DNA from: Alligator mississippiensis
Lineage: Eukaryota; Chordata; Crocodylia; Alligatoridae
NCBI RefSeq assembly: GCF_030867095.1
Contig: NC_081831.1
Span: 68,896,716 to 68,960,715, forward strand
Length of the DNA stretch: 64,000 nucleotides
Direction of reading: 5' to 3'
In this document: piece after piece, positions 24,006 to 35,317 of the stretch
How positions within the stretch are numbered: position 1 is the stretch's first letter
How the letters are laid out: every line of letters starts with the position of its first letter
The notes under the pieces: generated by a model
What the model was told of the DNA's origin: nothing
What the model saw: only the letters and a program-made list of their open reading frames with translations
Database searches by the model: none
Position numbers and translations under genes: made by a program

Positions 24006-24940
24006 TAGGGCTGTGCGAAGCTTCAGGTGCTGATTTGATTCGGAGGAGATTCAGCTCGATTTGGTGGCTGAATTTCCAAATCCAAATCGAACCAGGAGAC
24101 CAATAAAAAGGTCCAAATCAATTTGAAGCTCTCTGAATCTATTTAGAAAATATTTGGAGAGCTTTAGAGATTCAGGCAGTCCTTGCTTGCTGCCGCAGGG
24201 AGCTGGACCCAGGTTCTGTGTCAGTAAGTGGGGGGGAGGGGGGGAGAAGCTGGCAGAGGGGGAAGGGGACCATGGCATGACCCCCACCAGGTGCCATCCT
24301 CTGCCTGCTCCCTCAGCCCCACTGGCCCCTGCCCACTGCCCCAGCCGCACCTGGCCCCAGCTCCCAGTCCTTAAAAAAAAAAAGCCCCCACTCACTAGCT
24401 CCTGCCAGGCCCGGGGTGGGGGTAATCCCCACTGCTCCCCACTGTCCTGTGCTGCATGGGGGGCTCTGCCACGAGCCCCCAGCCCCCACCCACTCTCCCA
24501 GCCCTCCCCATGGCTGCGCCACCTACCCCAGCTCCCAGTTCTTTAAAAAACAAACAAAAAACTCCACGCACACTGGTTGCTGCAGCAGCTGTTGGGGCTT
24601 CTGGGAGCTCATGACAACCCCCCCCCCCAAGCAGTGCGGGGCAGTGGGGGGAAGTGGTGATCATCCCCCCCACCAGGCAGCACCCAGTGAGTACTGGGCT
24701 TTTTTTTTTAAAGAGCTAGGAGGCTGGGTCTGGGCAGGGCAGCCATTGTCAGGGCTGGGAGAGTGGATGGGGGATGGGGGCCTGTTGGATTCAGAGATTC
24801 GGCTGATTTGGCAGTGCCCGAATCTTTGAATCAGATTTGGCTGAATGGATTTGGGACAGTGATTTGAATCACTGAATTGAATCACTGTCCCCCAAATTGG
24901 CTAAATCTGAAGCAAATACTAGCCACTTAGCACAGGCCTA
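24006..24940. mobile_element. foldback hAT-like element, copy 1
   Basis: Begins TAGGGCTGTGCGAAGCTTC and ends CTTAGCACAGGCCTA, whose inverted form TAGGCCTGTGCTAAG matches. Flanking octamers GTTCCAAT (23998-24005) and GTTACAAT (24941-24948) agree at 7 of 8. The sub-terminal parts carry 'GATTCGG/CCGAATC' words and a GATTTGAATCACTG palindrome. The core is GC-rich and itself imperfectly inverted: AAAAAAAGCCCCCACTCACT near 24376 is mirrored by AGTGAGTACTGGGCTTTTTT near 24685. No transposase. It sits inside an old CR1 fragment. Confidence 0.8.
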
Positions 24941-24948
24941 GTTACAAT

Positions 24949-25282
24949 GCTTAATTACCCTTCCTGCTAGGAAATTAAATTCTATTTCAAGGTTAAATTT
25001 TCCAATTTCAACTTCAAGCTTCTTGCCCATTTTGGCTTTGACAGCAGGATTAAAAACTCCCCCATTAACAGACATCTTTTCCATGTATAAGCACCTATAT
25101 TCAGTGTTCAAGTCACCTCTCAACCTTCTCTTTAAGAAGCTAAATAGATTGAGCTCGTAAGCTATACATCACAAGGCTTGTTTTCCAGTCTCTGAATCAT
25201 TTTTATGGCCCTTCATTTAAAAACTCTCCATTAATTCTCTTTCACATCTTGAAGCGTAGACACCAAACTGGACACAAGTGTT
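24949..25282 (-). mobile_element. old CR1 LINE fragment
   Basis: The minus strand keeps a degraded CR1 ORF2 C-terminal stretch (frame 24938-25123 contains MRGDLNTEYRCLYMEK and NPAVKAKMGKKLEVE), preceded by a diverged 'LEKRRL' region. It is the continuation of 23890-24005. Much older than the copies at 6.3, 25.8 and 32 kb. Confidence 0.6.
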
Positions 25283-25288
25283 TTAGGA

Positions 25289-25667
25289 CTGGGGTTTTCA
25301 ACCTTTTTTGTACCAGGATCTGTTTGTAAACACTGGTGGCCAGTCCCAACCCAGTGCCCTTCACTCCCAAACTGTTGTCCTCTGCCCCCAGCCCCCCACT
25401 GTGTGGCGCAGGGGGTAGGTACATGGGGCAGGGAGGGTATGGGGGGCCCCAATCAGCCTCTTGCAAGTTGGAACACTGCCAGCCTACAAGGGCAAAGCCA
25501 CAATTTCCCATGTTTTTCTCCTTTAAAGGAGAATCCATTCTTAAAGTTAGTTAATCCATTTTTAAAGTTTGTCCATGACCCTTTCATATATTCATATATT
25601 AAAGAATATATTTAATGTATTCTTGTGACCCACTTTTGAGTCACAACCCATGGGTTGAGAAACACTG
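25289..25667. mobile_element. hAT-like element (GGTTTTCAACC family, copy 1)
   Basis: Begins CTGGGGTTTTCAACC and ends GGGTTGAGAAACACTG; flanking octamers TTTTAGGA (25281-25288) and CTCTAGGA (25668-25675) agree at 6 of 8. It shares long stretches with 42842-43167, for example GTACCAGGA, CTCCTTTAAAGGAGAATCCA and TGACCCACTTTTG. Non-coding and non-autonomous. Confidence 0.8.
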
Positions 25668-25789
25668 CTCTAGGAGAAATTCTACCAGTGGTGATTACAG
25701 AGGCAGGGATGCAGTGGCATGGACTTTGTGGAAGACTGCCATCAGTTGACTTAGCTGTAAAATGAACACTCATTCGGGTTGCAGTGTCA

Positions 25790-27000
25790 AAGATTCATGA
25801 ATAAATGAAGGCCACCAAATGTTTAAATGCAGGAGTCGAGGTGGATGTTATTTATCTGGACTTCAAGACGGCCTTTGACACGGTATCCCATAACATCCTT
25901 ATAAATAAACTGAGGGGATTTGCGTTGGATGATTACACGGTAGAATGGGTAGCAAACTATCTCAAGGGTCGCACTCAGAGAGTGGTGGTGGATGGGTCGG
26001 TGTCAACCTGGAAAGATGTGTGCAGTGGAGTGCCTCAGGGTTCAGTTCTGGGGCCGGTTCAACATCTTCATCAGTGATCTGGATGAAGGGGTGGAAAGTA
26101 CCCTGTCCAAATTCGCGGATGACACAAAAATGTGGGGTGAAGCTGGAGAGGAGGAACCAGATCCAGGCTGACCTAGACAGGTTGGGGAAGTGGGCAGAGA
26201 GCAACAAGATGCAATTCAATAAGGACAAATGCAAGGTGCTGCATCTAGGGAGAAAAAACTGCCATCATACCTATAGACTGGGAGGCGACCTTCTCAGCAC
26301 CACCGAGGCAGAGAGGAACTTGGAGGCACTGTTGACTCCAGGATGAACATGAGTCATCTATGTGACGAAGTAGTCGGCAGAGCCAATTGCACCTTGTCGT
26401 ACATCCATCGGTGCTTCACAAGCAGGTCCAGGGAGGTTATGCTCCCTCTCTATGCGGCACTGGTCAGGCCACAGCTGGAGTACTGTGTCCAGTTCTGGAT
26501 GCCGCAGTTCAAGCGGGATGCAGACAACCTGGAGAGGGTCCAAAGAAGAGCTGCTCGTCTGATTGGAGGCCTGTAGGGAAGCCCTTATGAGGAAAGGCTA
26601 AGGGACCTTAATCTCTTCAGCCTCTCCAAGAGAAGGCTGAGAGGGGAACTTATGGCGTCGTACAAATTCATAGGGGGAGAGCAACATGAACTAGGTGATG
26701 ATCTGTTTACCAGGGCACCCCCTGGAACAACAAGGAACAATGGCCATAAGCTACTGGACAGTAGGTTTAGACTGGACATTAGAAAAAAGTTTTTCATGGT
26801 CAGGGTTGCCAGAATCTGGAATGGGCTTTCAAGGGAGGTGGTGTTTGCCCACCAAGAGGAGACTGGACAGGCACCTGGCTGGGATCACATGATTGGGATC
26901 ACCTAGGTTTGGTGACCCTTTTCTTGCCTGCCGGGGGCAGGGGGTCAGAATAGATGCCCACTGAGGTCCCTTCTGACCCTGGAATCTATGAATCTATGAA
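25790..27000 (+). mobile_element. CR1 LINE with broken reverse-transcriptase ORF
   Basis: Plus-strand relics of CR1 ORF2 run across several frames: VIYLDFKTAFDTVSHNIL and VPQGSVLGPV (25805-26060), a frameshift, then FADDTK near 26115, HTYRLGGDLLSTTEAERNL (26266-26325), TLSYIHRCFTSRSREVML and PLYAALVRPQLEYCVQFW (26390-26510), and RFRLDIRKKFFMVR (26766-26810). The 3' end is the CR1 tail with two ATCTATGA units at about 26984-26999. Frameshifts, a deletion between 26130 and 26135 and stop codons make it a pseudo-element. Confidence 0.95.
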
Positions 27001-27319
27001 TTCTCAGATCTGACACTGGGGTTAGTGTTACACCACAGTAGCTTTGCTACAGAACCTGGCATTCCCTAACCACACTAATCCATTTTCACCTCTGGTTTCC
27101 AGTGGCAAGATCACTTCCATTTAATTTTTTTTTAATACATGCAAGGATCCTATTTTTAAATTTCTTTTTAGCACAGTGTTGCACTGATAGCACGGTGAAG
27201 CAGGTTGCTGAGGCTAAAACCAGACAACCAGTTTGACCTGGATTTGAGCATGTTTTACGGAGGGACAAGCCTATTGTCCCACATGAAGTACCTGTCAAGT
27301 ATCTGAGTTAATATTTTGT

Positions 27320-28170
27320 CATGGAACTATTGCTGCTAATTCCAGTTAATTGCCTTTAAGCCTTGTGTGTAAACAACTGTCCTGCTTCCATTTTGATGGG
27401 AGTCAAATCTCAGATTAATCAACCCTAGATTAAACAGGTTGTCTGTTCTTCGCCTTTATCACTTCCCAGAACTCTCTCTCCTTCTGTAAATATAAACTTA
27501 CATTTTTTTTTCCTCCAAATCTATAACCTTGCTTTTGGCTATATAAAAATGCTTTCTGTTGCATCGTGACCACTAAACCAATTAATTTGGATCATTTTCT
27601 GTAACAGCAACTTGCCTTCCTCATTATTTACTACTCCACCAATCTTTGTGTCACCTGCAAACTTTCCAGATTTAAATAATTATTTCCATTTTAAATAATT
27701 TAGAATGTTGATAAGACCTATGGACTAGAACGGGATGAAGAAGTGATACCTGATGTCACATCATAAAAAAAAATACATTTTGACATCTGTTAGGGAGCCG
27801 ATTTTTAATCAGTTTAATATGCCATATTAGTTAAACATAATTTAGGGCTATATTTTAATCCAGATGTCACGCAGTATGAAGTCAAACAACCGCAAGAAGT
27901 ACAAGTATACTATATCTATAATGTTCTCTTTATCAGCTAGACTTGTAATCTTATCAAAAACTGATAACCAGTTGTTTGAAAAGGCCTCCCTTCCATGATA
28001 CTGATTGACTGTTACATTATTATTTTGCCTAGGCTTGGTGTCAGGTGAGCCAGGATACAGTACGCTGTATAGTCCTATTTCCTTTGTTCAAACTTTGGAA
28101 AAAAGTTAGCAGTCTCCCAGTACTTTGCAGTTTTCTCGGTTTTTCAAGATTTAAATTGAACATTACTGGT
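27320..28170 (-). mobile_element. ancient CR1-derived stretch plus unnamed repeat
   Basis: At 27637-27670 the minus strand reads GGAAAGTTTGCAGGTGACAC followed by AAAGATTGGTGG, the diverged 'FADDTKIGG' part of CR1. TTATCAGCTAGACTTGTAAT near 27931 also fits old CR1. The first 110 bases (about 27340-27450) are instead shared with 32975-33085: TTTTGATGGGAGT and TTAAACAGGTTGTCTGTT have close counterparts there. All heavily decayed. Confidence 0.45.
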
Positions 28171-29599
28171 TCAGGTTTCTTCTTAGTTCCTTTAACTCTC
28201 TTAGGTGTGTATTATTAGGGTCTGTTGAGTTGAAAAGTTTTGTTAGAACAGATGTTGCCTGACATCTTCCTTTATTGCACTCAATACATTTCCATTCCAT
28301 CCACAACAGTGAGGCTTTGACTCAAGGTAGAAAATATTTTGCTTTTTCTCTTGGAAAAAAAGGAATGTGCTCAGTTTTAGTAAGTGTTTTATTTACTAAT
28401 AGATTCTGCATAAACTGTTCTCCTGCATCACACACAATACTATAGGATATTAAGAGAGTATGTATTGTATATTTGGCCAGCCATTGTTCTGCCTAGTAGA
28501 CAAGTAGCCCATAATTATCCAACTGAATTAAGAATATCATATTTTATCTGACTGTGAAGGTAGATCTAGTTAAGATTCAAATAACCTGGGTATGAAGGCT
28601 GGCTTTAACATTTTTTATCCTAAGTTTATGCATTTGACTGAAAAGTAATCAGTGTTACATGTGGACGCCTCACATAGGTGTGGTTGGTCTTCCAGGCATC
28701 TCACACTACATTGCTCCTTATGCCCCCATTGCTGTAACTGGCTGCTCCAGTGCACAGCCAGAACTTTACTGCCCCTTTTTTGCCTTTTGTTGGCATTTTT
28801 TTTCAATGAACTTCCTTGCATTGCTTGCTCAATAAAAGCTATCTTTTTAACAACCAGTCATGACTTCTCACCCTACTTGACTATGGTCCCTCATTATGCC
28901 CCTCTCCACTACAATCTGGAAACCTGAAAATGTGGGTCCAAGCACTTCCCCACCCCCTGATCTCCCTAGTTCCAGCAAGCATATTGCAGACTTCAGTTAA
29001 CTGCAGGGTATTGAAGTTTATTGAGTTCATGTTTGGGAGAGAAAGAAGTGACAACACCCCCAGCCACAGGTCACCCAAGCCCTGGGACCCCCAAAATATG
29101 AGTGCAAGCCTTCCCATTCCACTCACCAACTGCAAGGCTGGGTGTTCACTCCCAAGCCCTAGTGTTGGAGCCACAGCTCTTCAGTGCCTAAAAGTTGATT
29201 GTTTTACCTGGACCGCTAAGAAAATGTACTTATGGACACCTCTTGCCCATTGCAGTTGTGAACTGGTTCCCAATCAGTGACATTTGGGAATGCTTCAGGT
29301 GTTAAGTGTGTCCATAGGTATACAGAAAGGTCTGTCTGTTAGGTTTTGTCATAGGGCTTCTCACTCTTGCAGATTGGTTAGTACCTGGGTGAGAATGCTC
29401 TTGATTCTGCTAGAGTTTTCTAGCATGAATGAGCACTAGCAGATCTCACTATTGATTTATTGCTTTTAATGTGAGAGATGTCTTTCTTGAAGTAATGTTA
29501 TTTCACAGCGCTGCTCTATTTTTACTTTTATAGAATGCACTAGTAGTAGGGTCTGAGACCATTTAAGTCTTATTGACCCAAAGTTTTAAAGAAAAAAAT
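28171..29599. other. intergenic stretch, no gene
   Basis: The 116-codon frame at 28930-29280 shows no recognised motif, and no splice-bounded exon was found. Confidence 0.45.
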
Positions 29600-29708
29600 A
29601 GGCAGACATTTGTCTAGGATGGTTTTGAGAGGGATCCTGTCCTGGGCAGGGTGTTGGACTAGATAATCTTTCAGCCCTAGTTTTCTATAAGTTTATGATT
29701 CTGTGAAT
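29600..29708 (+). mobile_element. CR1 LINE 3'-terminal fragment
   Basis: Contains GAGAGGGATCCTGTCCTGGG, GTTGGACTAGATAATCTTTC and CAGCCCTAGTTTTCTATAAG, ending in TTATGATTCTGTGA. This is the conserved CR1 3' end with its ATTCTATGA-type repeat. Extremely 5'-truncated. Confidence 0.85.
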
Positions 29709-31409
29709 GTCTCAAAGTGAAAGCCCATCAAATGAGACTCACCAAATTACCCTTCCCACAGGTCAAAGGCCAGAGAAAAAGTACTCTTAGAATAATCATT
29801 GATCCATTCAGCTTGGACAGGGAGGAATTAATACTTCTGAAAGTTTCTTAGGCCAGATGCCTCAGCTGATAGCTGCAGTGGATGTGGCTTCCTAGGTATG
29901 TCTTTGGACTGTATAGAGCAATATGAAGTCCCTGCATTACATCAACAAGCAAATTGGAAATCAGTGCAGTTATCACAAACCTAATTCAGTGCATACCACA
30001 CTACAGGTATTTTTAAATTTCACCCTGTCTGAGCCTCAGGAATAAGAGGATAAAATCTCTGATAGTCAGAGTCTTCTTCTGTGTTTGAAGTCAGATGGTA
30101 ACAGGTCAGAGATTCCTTCAGTTTGTGCTGCACAGAGCAAGGTTGAGGGCTGTTTTAACTGATTATGAAATAACACAGCCATCCTTGGAAGCATAAAGCA
30201 CGCTGTGAAAGGGTAGTGAAGGCAGGCACATTTTCCTAGATGTCCTATTCACATATCTCTCCCTCTAAAAATAACCCCCACTTTTTGAAATTCTGACAAC
30301 ATTTATGTAAAGGGTTTAAAAATATTTTTGCAACAACCGCAATATATCTCTCCTTCTTCAAGTGGGCTGTATTTGAACAATTTTTGAGGAGTCTACTGAA
30401 AAATCTGTGTCTTTATTTCATTACCAAAACCTCTCCTTTGGGAGAGCTTAGGGATGCACACACAAAAGAGCCATAGCCATGGGAAAACAGCCCTTTTCAC
30501 TCACTCAGTGATGGATGCCTGTTTACATATGGAGCTTGTGCCACACTTACTCAGCGAAATGCTAACATGTTTCTGTAGCATTCCCACAGCAAGCAGAAAA
30601 ACCCAGTACCACAAAAAAGAAATGACATGCTATACATGTTCCAGCTGTCTCTGACAGTCACCACTTTGCTTCCCGGCCCTTACAGATTAAATACTCCTTT
30701 TCCATTTGAAAGGCAAAGGATAGAAGGGAGTGTCACCTCCTTTGTCTCCTTTCTTTGTATTATACACCCACTTTACAAATCAGGACTAATAAAAGGCAGC
30801 AAATAGATTCTCAGAGCAACAGAATTTATGTTTTTAACACTGAACACAACTGGAGACTGACCAGTGCCTACTGGTGATTAAAGAAACTTCCAGCTGATCT
30901 TTGCATTGCTGTGCTACATGCACACTGCCAGGGAATAAGCATATGTATACAGCCCCTCATGCTGTACCAATAACTGAAGGACCAAATGGTCAGCTATCTG
31001 CTTTGGAAAGAAGGAGCTACTGTAAAAATAAGACAGGAAAACACGCGTTTAAACTTGTCCCTGCTGTGTTTGTGCTGGGAGAAACACGTCTAGTTGGTGA
31101 GCAGCCTGTGGGTGGTGCCCATTGTTGATATAGACAGGGAAGAGCTTAGCTTTGCCAAAAGCTGGTTTGCGCTGTCATACTACATAGGCTGGATTTTGTC
31201 AGCTTGTCCCACAAGAGGGAGAAACATAAACGTGCACATTTAAATATGATTGCCCACTTGGGATTTTGAGTGTCTCTTGGGTCAGTTCCTCATTTGGGAC
31301 AGTAAATAGTGACCGTGATGGAATTGATCATGTTTGGTTATTTACAAAGAGACAAGTCCTGTTTTCTGACATAGAGATGGTAAATTTAGCTAAGCCTTTA
31401 AGTAGTAAG
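29709..31409. other. intergenic stretch, no gene
   Basis: No recognised gene, RNA or defined repeat; short open frames near 30454-30654 and 30901-31128 carry no signature. Confidence 0.45.
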
Positions 31410-31911
31410 GCCCTGTGGCGTAGTTAAAATTACCTTATCAAAGGAATGCAAGGCTTGTACTGCTATTGGTCAGTCTAAGAAGTAAAAGGAATCTGAGTGG
31501 TTGTACGTTATCAGAACCATTCAGAAGCTTTAAATTGGCTAGAATATCTGGAAACCATTCAGAAGGAAGATATAGTTCTGTGAAAAGGATTAGTTAGCTG
31601 TTGCCTGGATCAGTGGGCCCGTGGACCTCGAGGAGCCCAAGGACTGCATTCCAGGGTCCTTCCTGGTACCCTTCGGACAGTGCTGTTCAGGGATGCCGGA
31701 CTTCACTGAACTTTGTGGAAAGAGAAACTTGCTGTGTATCAGGCATCAGAGGGGACTGCCGATAAGTTGCCAATGTGAATTGCTTTTGTCTGTCATTGTT
31801 TGTTTTGTTACTACGCGTAGTTGTGTTTTTGTTAATTTAATAAATCTTTCTTACCTTTCTACCCCCGAACATACTCTCAATCCCGAACCCTCCGCAGGCG
31901 GCTGGGACATG
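31410..31911 (+). mobile_element. LTR-like fragment
   Basis: Begins near TGTGGCGTAG and ends near GGCTGGGACA, with AATAAA at 31839-31844 followed by a short U5-like stretch. The body (GATCAGTGGGCCCGTGGACC, TTACTACGCGTAGTTG) reads like an LTR R/U5. Target duplications are not evident and it abuts a CR1 copy on the right, so borders are provisional. Confidence 0.35.
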
Positions 31912-31912
31912 G

Positions 31913-32261
31913 GGGGAGGGAGTCTATTCCAAGCTCTGGGGACTTGGACAGTAAAGAAGTTCTTCCTTATGTCCAGCTTAAAATGGTTTTCCAGGAGTGA
32001 CTGTTGTACCTTGTCTTCCCTTGGGGTGCCCTCGTGAACACACGTTCTCCAGATCCTGATGCACACCCCGATGTACTTATAGGCTGTCAAAAACTCACCC
32101 CTGAGCCTACACTTCTCCAGGCTGAAGAGTCCCATGACTCTCAGCCTCTCTTCATAAGGCCTGCTCTCTTGCCTTCTGATCATGAGCGTGGCTCTCCTCT
32201 GGACTCTTTCAAGCATCTCCACATCCTTTCTGAATTGTGGAGCCCAGAATTGGATATAGTA
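31913..32261 (-). mobile_element. CR1 LINE, 3' portion, interrupted
   Basis: The minus-strand frame gives YIQFWAPQFRKDVEML, RVQRRATLMIRRQE, YEERLRVMGLFSLEKCRL and KLDIRKNFFTVQVPRAWN, the CR1 ORF2 C-terminus. It is continuous with 32516-32910 once the MITE at 32262-32513 is discounted. The 3' untranslated part is lost at about 31913, next to the LTR-like fragment. Confidence 0.92.
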
Positions 32262-32513
32262 TAGGCAACCCCTGCTTAGCACTGTTTCACTTGGCGGGAT
32301 TTCGCTATAATGCTCATTTAAAATTGATACGTGATTTCACTTAGCACTCAGCGAGTTTCATTATAGCGCTTGCGGTTGCCATCTTGGGTCATTATAAACA
32401 CTTGCCATTGCCATCTTGGATCGTCAGATACTTTTGGTTTCACTTAACACTCATCTCGCATAATGCTTTGTTTTTCAGAATCCAATTAAGAGCGCTAAGC
32501 AGGGTGCTGCCTG
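32262..32513. mobile_element. Tigger-like (Tc1/mariner) MITE inside CR1
   Basis: A 252-bp segment begins TAGGCAACCCCTGCTTAGCA and its far end read inverted begins CAGGCAGCACCCTGCTTAGC, giving terminal inverted repeats of about 20 bp with few mismatches. It is bounded by TA on both sides (32260-32261 and 32514-32515), the Tc1/mariner target. Interior motifs such as TTCGCTATAATGC and GAGTTTCATTATAGCGC mirror each other. Removing it restores a continuous CR1 coding line, which proves later insertion. Confidence 0.85.
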
Positions 32514-32515
32514 TA

Positions 32516-32910
32516 CTCTGGCTGCGGGCTCACCAAGGCCGAGTACAGTGGGAGGATGACATCCCAGGTCTTGCTTGAGATGCATCGGTAAATGCAGTCC
32601 AGAGTTTTGTTTGCTTTGCTGGCTGTGGTGTCACGTTGGTGGCTCATGTTCATCTTGTGGTCAACCATGACCCCCAAGTCTCTTTCAGTCATGGTGCTAG
32701 CGAGTGTAGCGCTGTCGAGCCGATAAGTGTGCTGTGGGTTTTTTCTCCTGAGGTGGAGCACCTTGCATTTCTCTGTATTGAATGCCATCAGATTTTCATC
32801 TGCCCACCATGCAAACCTGTTGAGGTTGGCCTGGATCACCAGCCTATCCTCAAGTGTGACCATACTTCCCCATATTTCAGAGTTGTCGGCGAATTTAGCC
32901 TGTTCGCTTT
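32516..32910 (-). mobile_element. CR1 LINE, 5' portion of interrupted copy
   Basis: Minus-strand frame keeps CR1 RT motifs: AKFADNSEIWGS (degenerate FADDTK region), LNRFAWWADENLMAFNTEK, CKVLHLRRKNPQHTYRL, ERDLGVMVDHKMNMSHQ and YRCISSKTWDVILPLYSAL. The catalytic-site equivalent FADN departs from FADD, so it is inactive. Joins 31913-32261 across the MITE. Confidence 0.92.
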
Positions 32911-32911
32911 T

Positions 32912-32975
32912 ACCCAAAGAACCTTGCCTGCATATATCCTTAGACTAACGCTGCTACAACCAACAACCCTACTCA
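32912..32975 (-). repeat. end fragment of the 'GGTTCTTTGGGT' repeat family
   Basis: Reads ACCCAAAGAACCTTGCCTGC, TTAGACTAACGCTGCTACAA on plus. On minus this is the family end GTTGTAGCAGCGTTAGTCTA ... AGGTTCTTTGGGT, shared with 34840 and 37130. Confidence 0.6.
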
Positions 32976-33089
32976 GTTAATTGCCACTTAAGCCCCCTGT
33001 GTAAAAGATTGTTTGGCATCTGTTTTGATGGGAGTTTCCCAGGCCAGTCAGCCCCACATTAAACCTGTTGTCTGTTTTTAGCCTCATGC

Positions 33090-34329
33090 TAATAGTTGAA
33101 ACCCACAGAAGTAGCCCCTTGTCTCAGCTTAGCTTCATAGATGGTCAGGAAAGATTTGGCCCTTAGTTTTGAATGCTTTTTGAATGACTCTCTGCATGTG
33201 TGATGCTACAGGGCTCTCCATTTTCTGTGCGAGTTTCCACTTCCAGCTGTGTCACTGTGTCTATGAGCCTTCTTGGACAGCCATCAATCACTGCCATAGC
33301 AAGAGTCTGGCAATGTGGGACAAACTAGGGACAAAAAGAGAGTTTTAGAGACCATAATATTTTTTCTATCTGTCTCTTTTATTTTTAGGTTTTCAATATG
33401 CACTGCACCTGCTGCTTTGAGAGGCTAAGGAAGGTACTGGAGTCTGGCAGTGTGAAACTTAACTTAAAGAAATAAGATTTGTTTAAATAAGGATAATTTA
33501 CTTTGCACACGCAATTAGTGAGTGGGGAATTTTAAAAAAGCATAAAAGAAAGCACAGGCTGCAAAGATCCAACCAACTCCCTAGCTGCTATACATGTGCA
33601 GTTTTTACAGCTTATTTATAATTTGCTAACACTGCCTAGAGTGGTGAGAAAGGGAAACTGTTTCAGTCATCTACAGCATTTTTAGGTTGAAAGTCTCTTG
33701 CAACTACTTATGTTTTACCCTACTCATGTTTCAAAACACTTTTATAACTGTGGGCTAATGCTTACAGATTGGGGGCAGTGTTGATGTAAAAACACATTGG
33801 ACTTGATAGGTAAAAGGGTTTTTGCGGCAATAATTATGGCTAAAGGAGCCTGTAACAGTGACTGAAAACATTTTCAGCATTAATTGTAGGAAAGATCCTG
33901 ACCTTTAGACCTGGGAATCCTGAGGGATACTTTGCCAACTGTAGTTCCTTTCCTTCTTCATGTCCTTATGTGACATGGGCTGGAATGTGACAGGGTCATG
34001 CCATGAGTGCTTCTGCTATGTCCTCAAACTTATGACCGCTGGACTGCCAACTATGCACCTTAATGCCCACACCACCCCAGCACCACCAACTGTAGTGATT
34101 TTACAATCGTACACAGATGCAGATATCTGCTTAATAACTCAGCTTGTCATTATAGTCTTTTGGAGCTATCAAACACTGTCCTAGGCAAGAAAGAAAAGAA
34201 ATGGCTGTACACAGGAAGAGCTATTTACACATAAGTGGCAGAAGTACAAGAGTTCCTGGTTCATCCACTGGAAAAATCACTATGAAGTTGTTTAAATTAA
34301 ATCCTTTGCTATACCACTGAAAGATATTT
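33090..34329. other. intergenic stretch, no gene
   Basis: Nothing coding or clearly repetitive recognised. Confidence 0.45.
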
Positions 34330-34830
34330 CAAGAAGGTAAGGTCTCTTTAAGAGGAAAGGGGCCCACCTACTTTTGGCTAGGTCCCCTTAAAGAGACTAT
34401 ATATATAAGAGGCAAGCTGAGGCATATCAATTAGTGGGGCTTGGATCAGTAAGAAGACAGGAGCCTGTGTTGGGCAATTTACAGTGGTACGTCAGAAACT
34501 GTAGGACAAGAAGTTGGAGATTACAGAGTTTGGAGAGCCAGTGTTGGAAAGGCCAGGATGCAAAACTATGGGTCAGTGGGTGCATACCCATGTACTAAGT
34601 TGACTTAAAATAAGGCAACTTAACTTGTGAGCTAAGCCATCTTGTGAGCTAAGTTAACTTAACTAATATGATTCAAGATACTACACTTAAGAGGTGAATT
34701 ATCTTGTGCTGCATTTAAGTAGACTCTGCTCTACATACATGTGTATGCTCTGACAGTAAAGTTGACTTAAAAAAAAGTTAAGTTGGCTTAACTGTCAGAA
34801 AGTTAGTATGTATGTATGTATGTATGTATT
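34330..34830. repeat. LTR-like and MITE-like debris with TATA-like sequence
   Basis: GGTCTCTTTAAGAGG and CCCCTTAAAGAGAC are mirrored around GGGCCCACC, followed by TATATATAAGAGG, a promoter-like arrangement. From about 34575 a second unit repeats 'TTGACTTAAAATAAG', 'TTAACTTGTGAGCTAAG' and 'AAGTTGGCTTAACTGTCAG' words in both orientations. Borders and class undetermined. Confidence 0.35.
34805..34829. repeat. (TATG)n microsatellite
   Basis: Six GTAT units at the left border of the nested element. A shorter GTATGTATG lies at its right border (about 37156-37166). Confidence 0.85.
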
Positions 34831-35317
34831 GGAATCTAGGTTGTAGCCGTATTGGTCCTAGGTTCTTTGGGTAAGTCTGATATCTTTTATTAGACCAACT
34901 CAAATAGTTGGGGGAAAAAAATTTTCTTTGCAAGCTTTCGGGCACAAATACCCTTTGTCAGGCTGAGGAAGCATCTGCAGTTGGCGTGTGCTCTTCCTGG
35001 CTGGAATGAATAGTAAAGAAACCAGAGGCTGGTATGCATGCAAGCAAGGCAGTCAGTGACAATGTAAATTAAGGAGTCAATGGGTGAGAGGGAGGTTGGG
35101 GGTGGGGTGGGGAGGGAGAGGGAAATGAATGTAGCTGGTAAGTAGTGAAGAGATACCTGGGGAGTCAGATGTTAGGTAGGATATAATGTATCAAATCCAA
35201 TTTCTATATTTAGTCCATGATTTTTTTTGTATCCAAAAGTTTTTGTATCCAGTAATTCATAAACCTGGATACAAACAGTCAAGGACTAAATATAGACATA
35301 GACACTGGATTTATGAC

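Noticed and set aside
25805..26906. Active CR1 reverse transcriptase
   Set aside because: Frameshifts and an internal deletion break the ORF; only the motifs survive.
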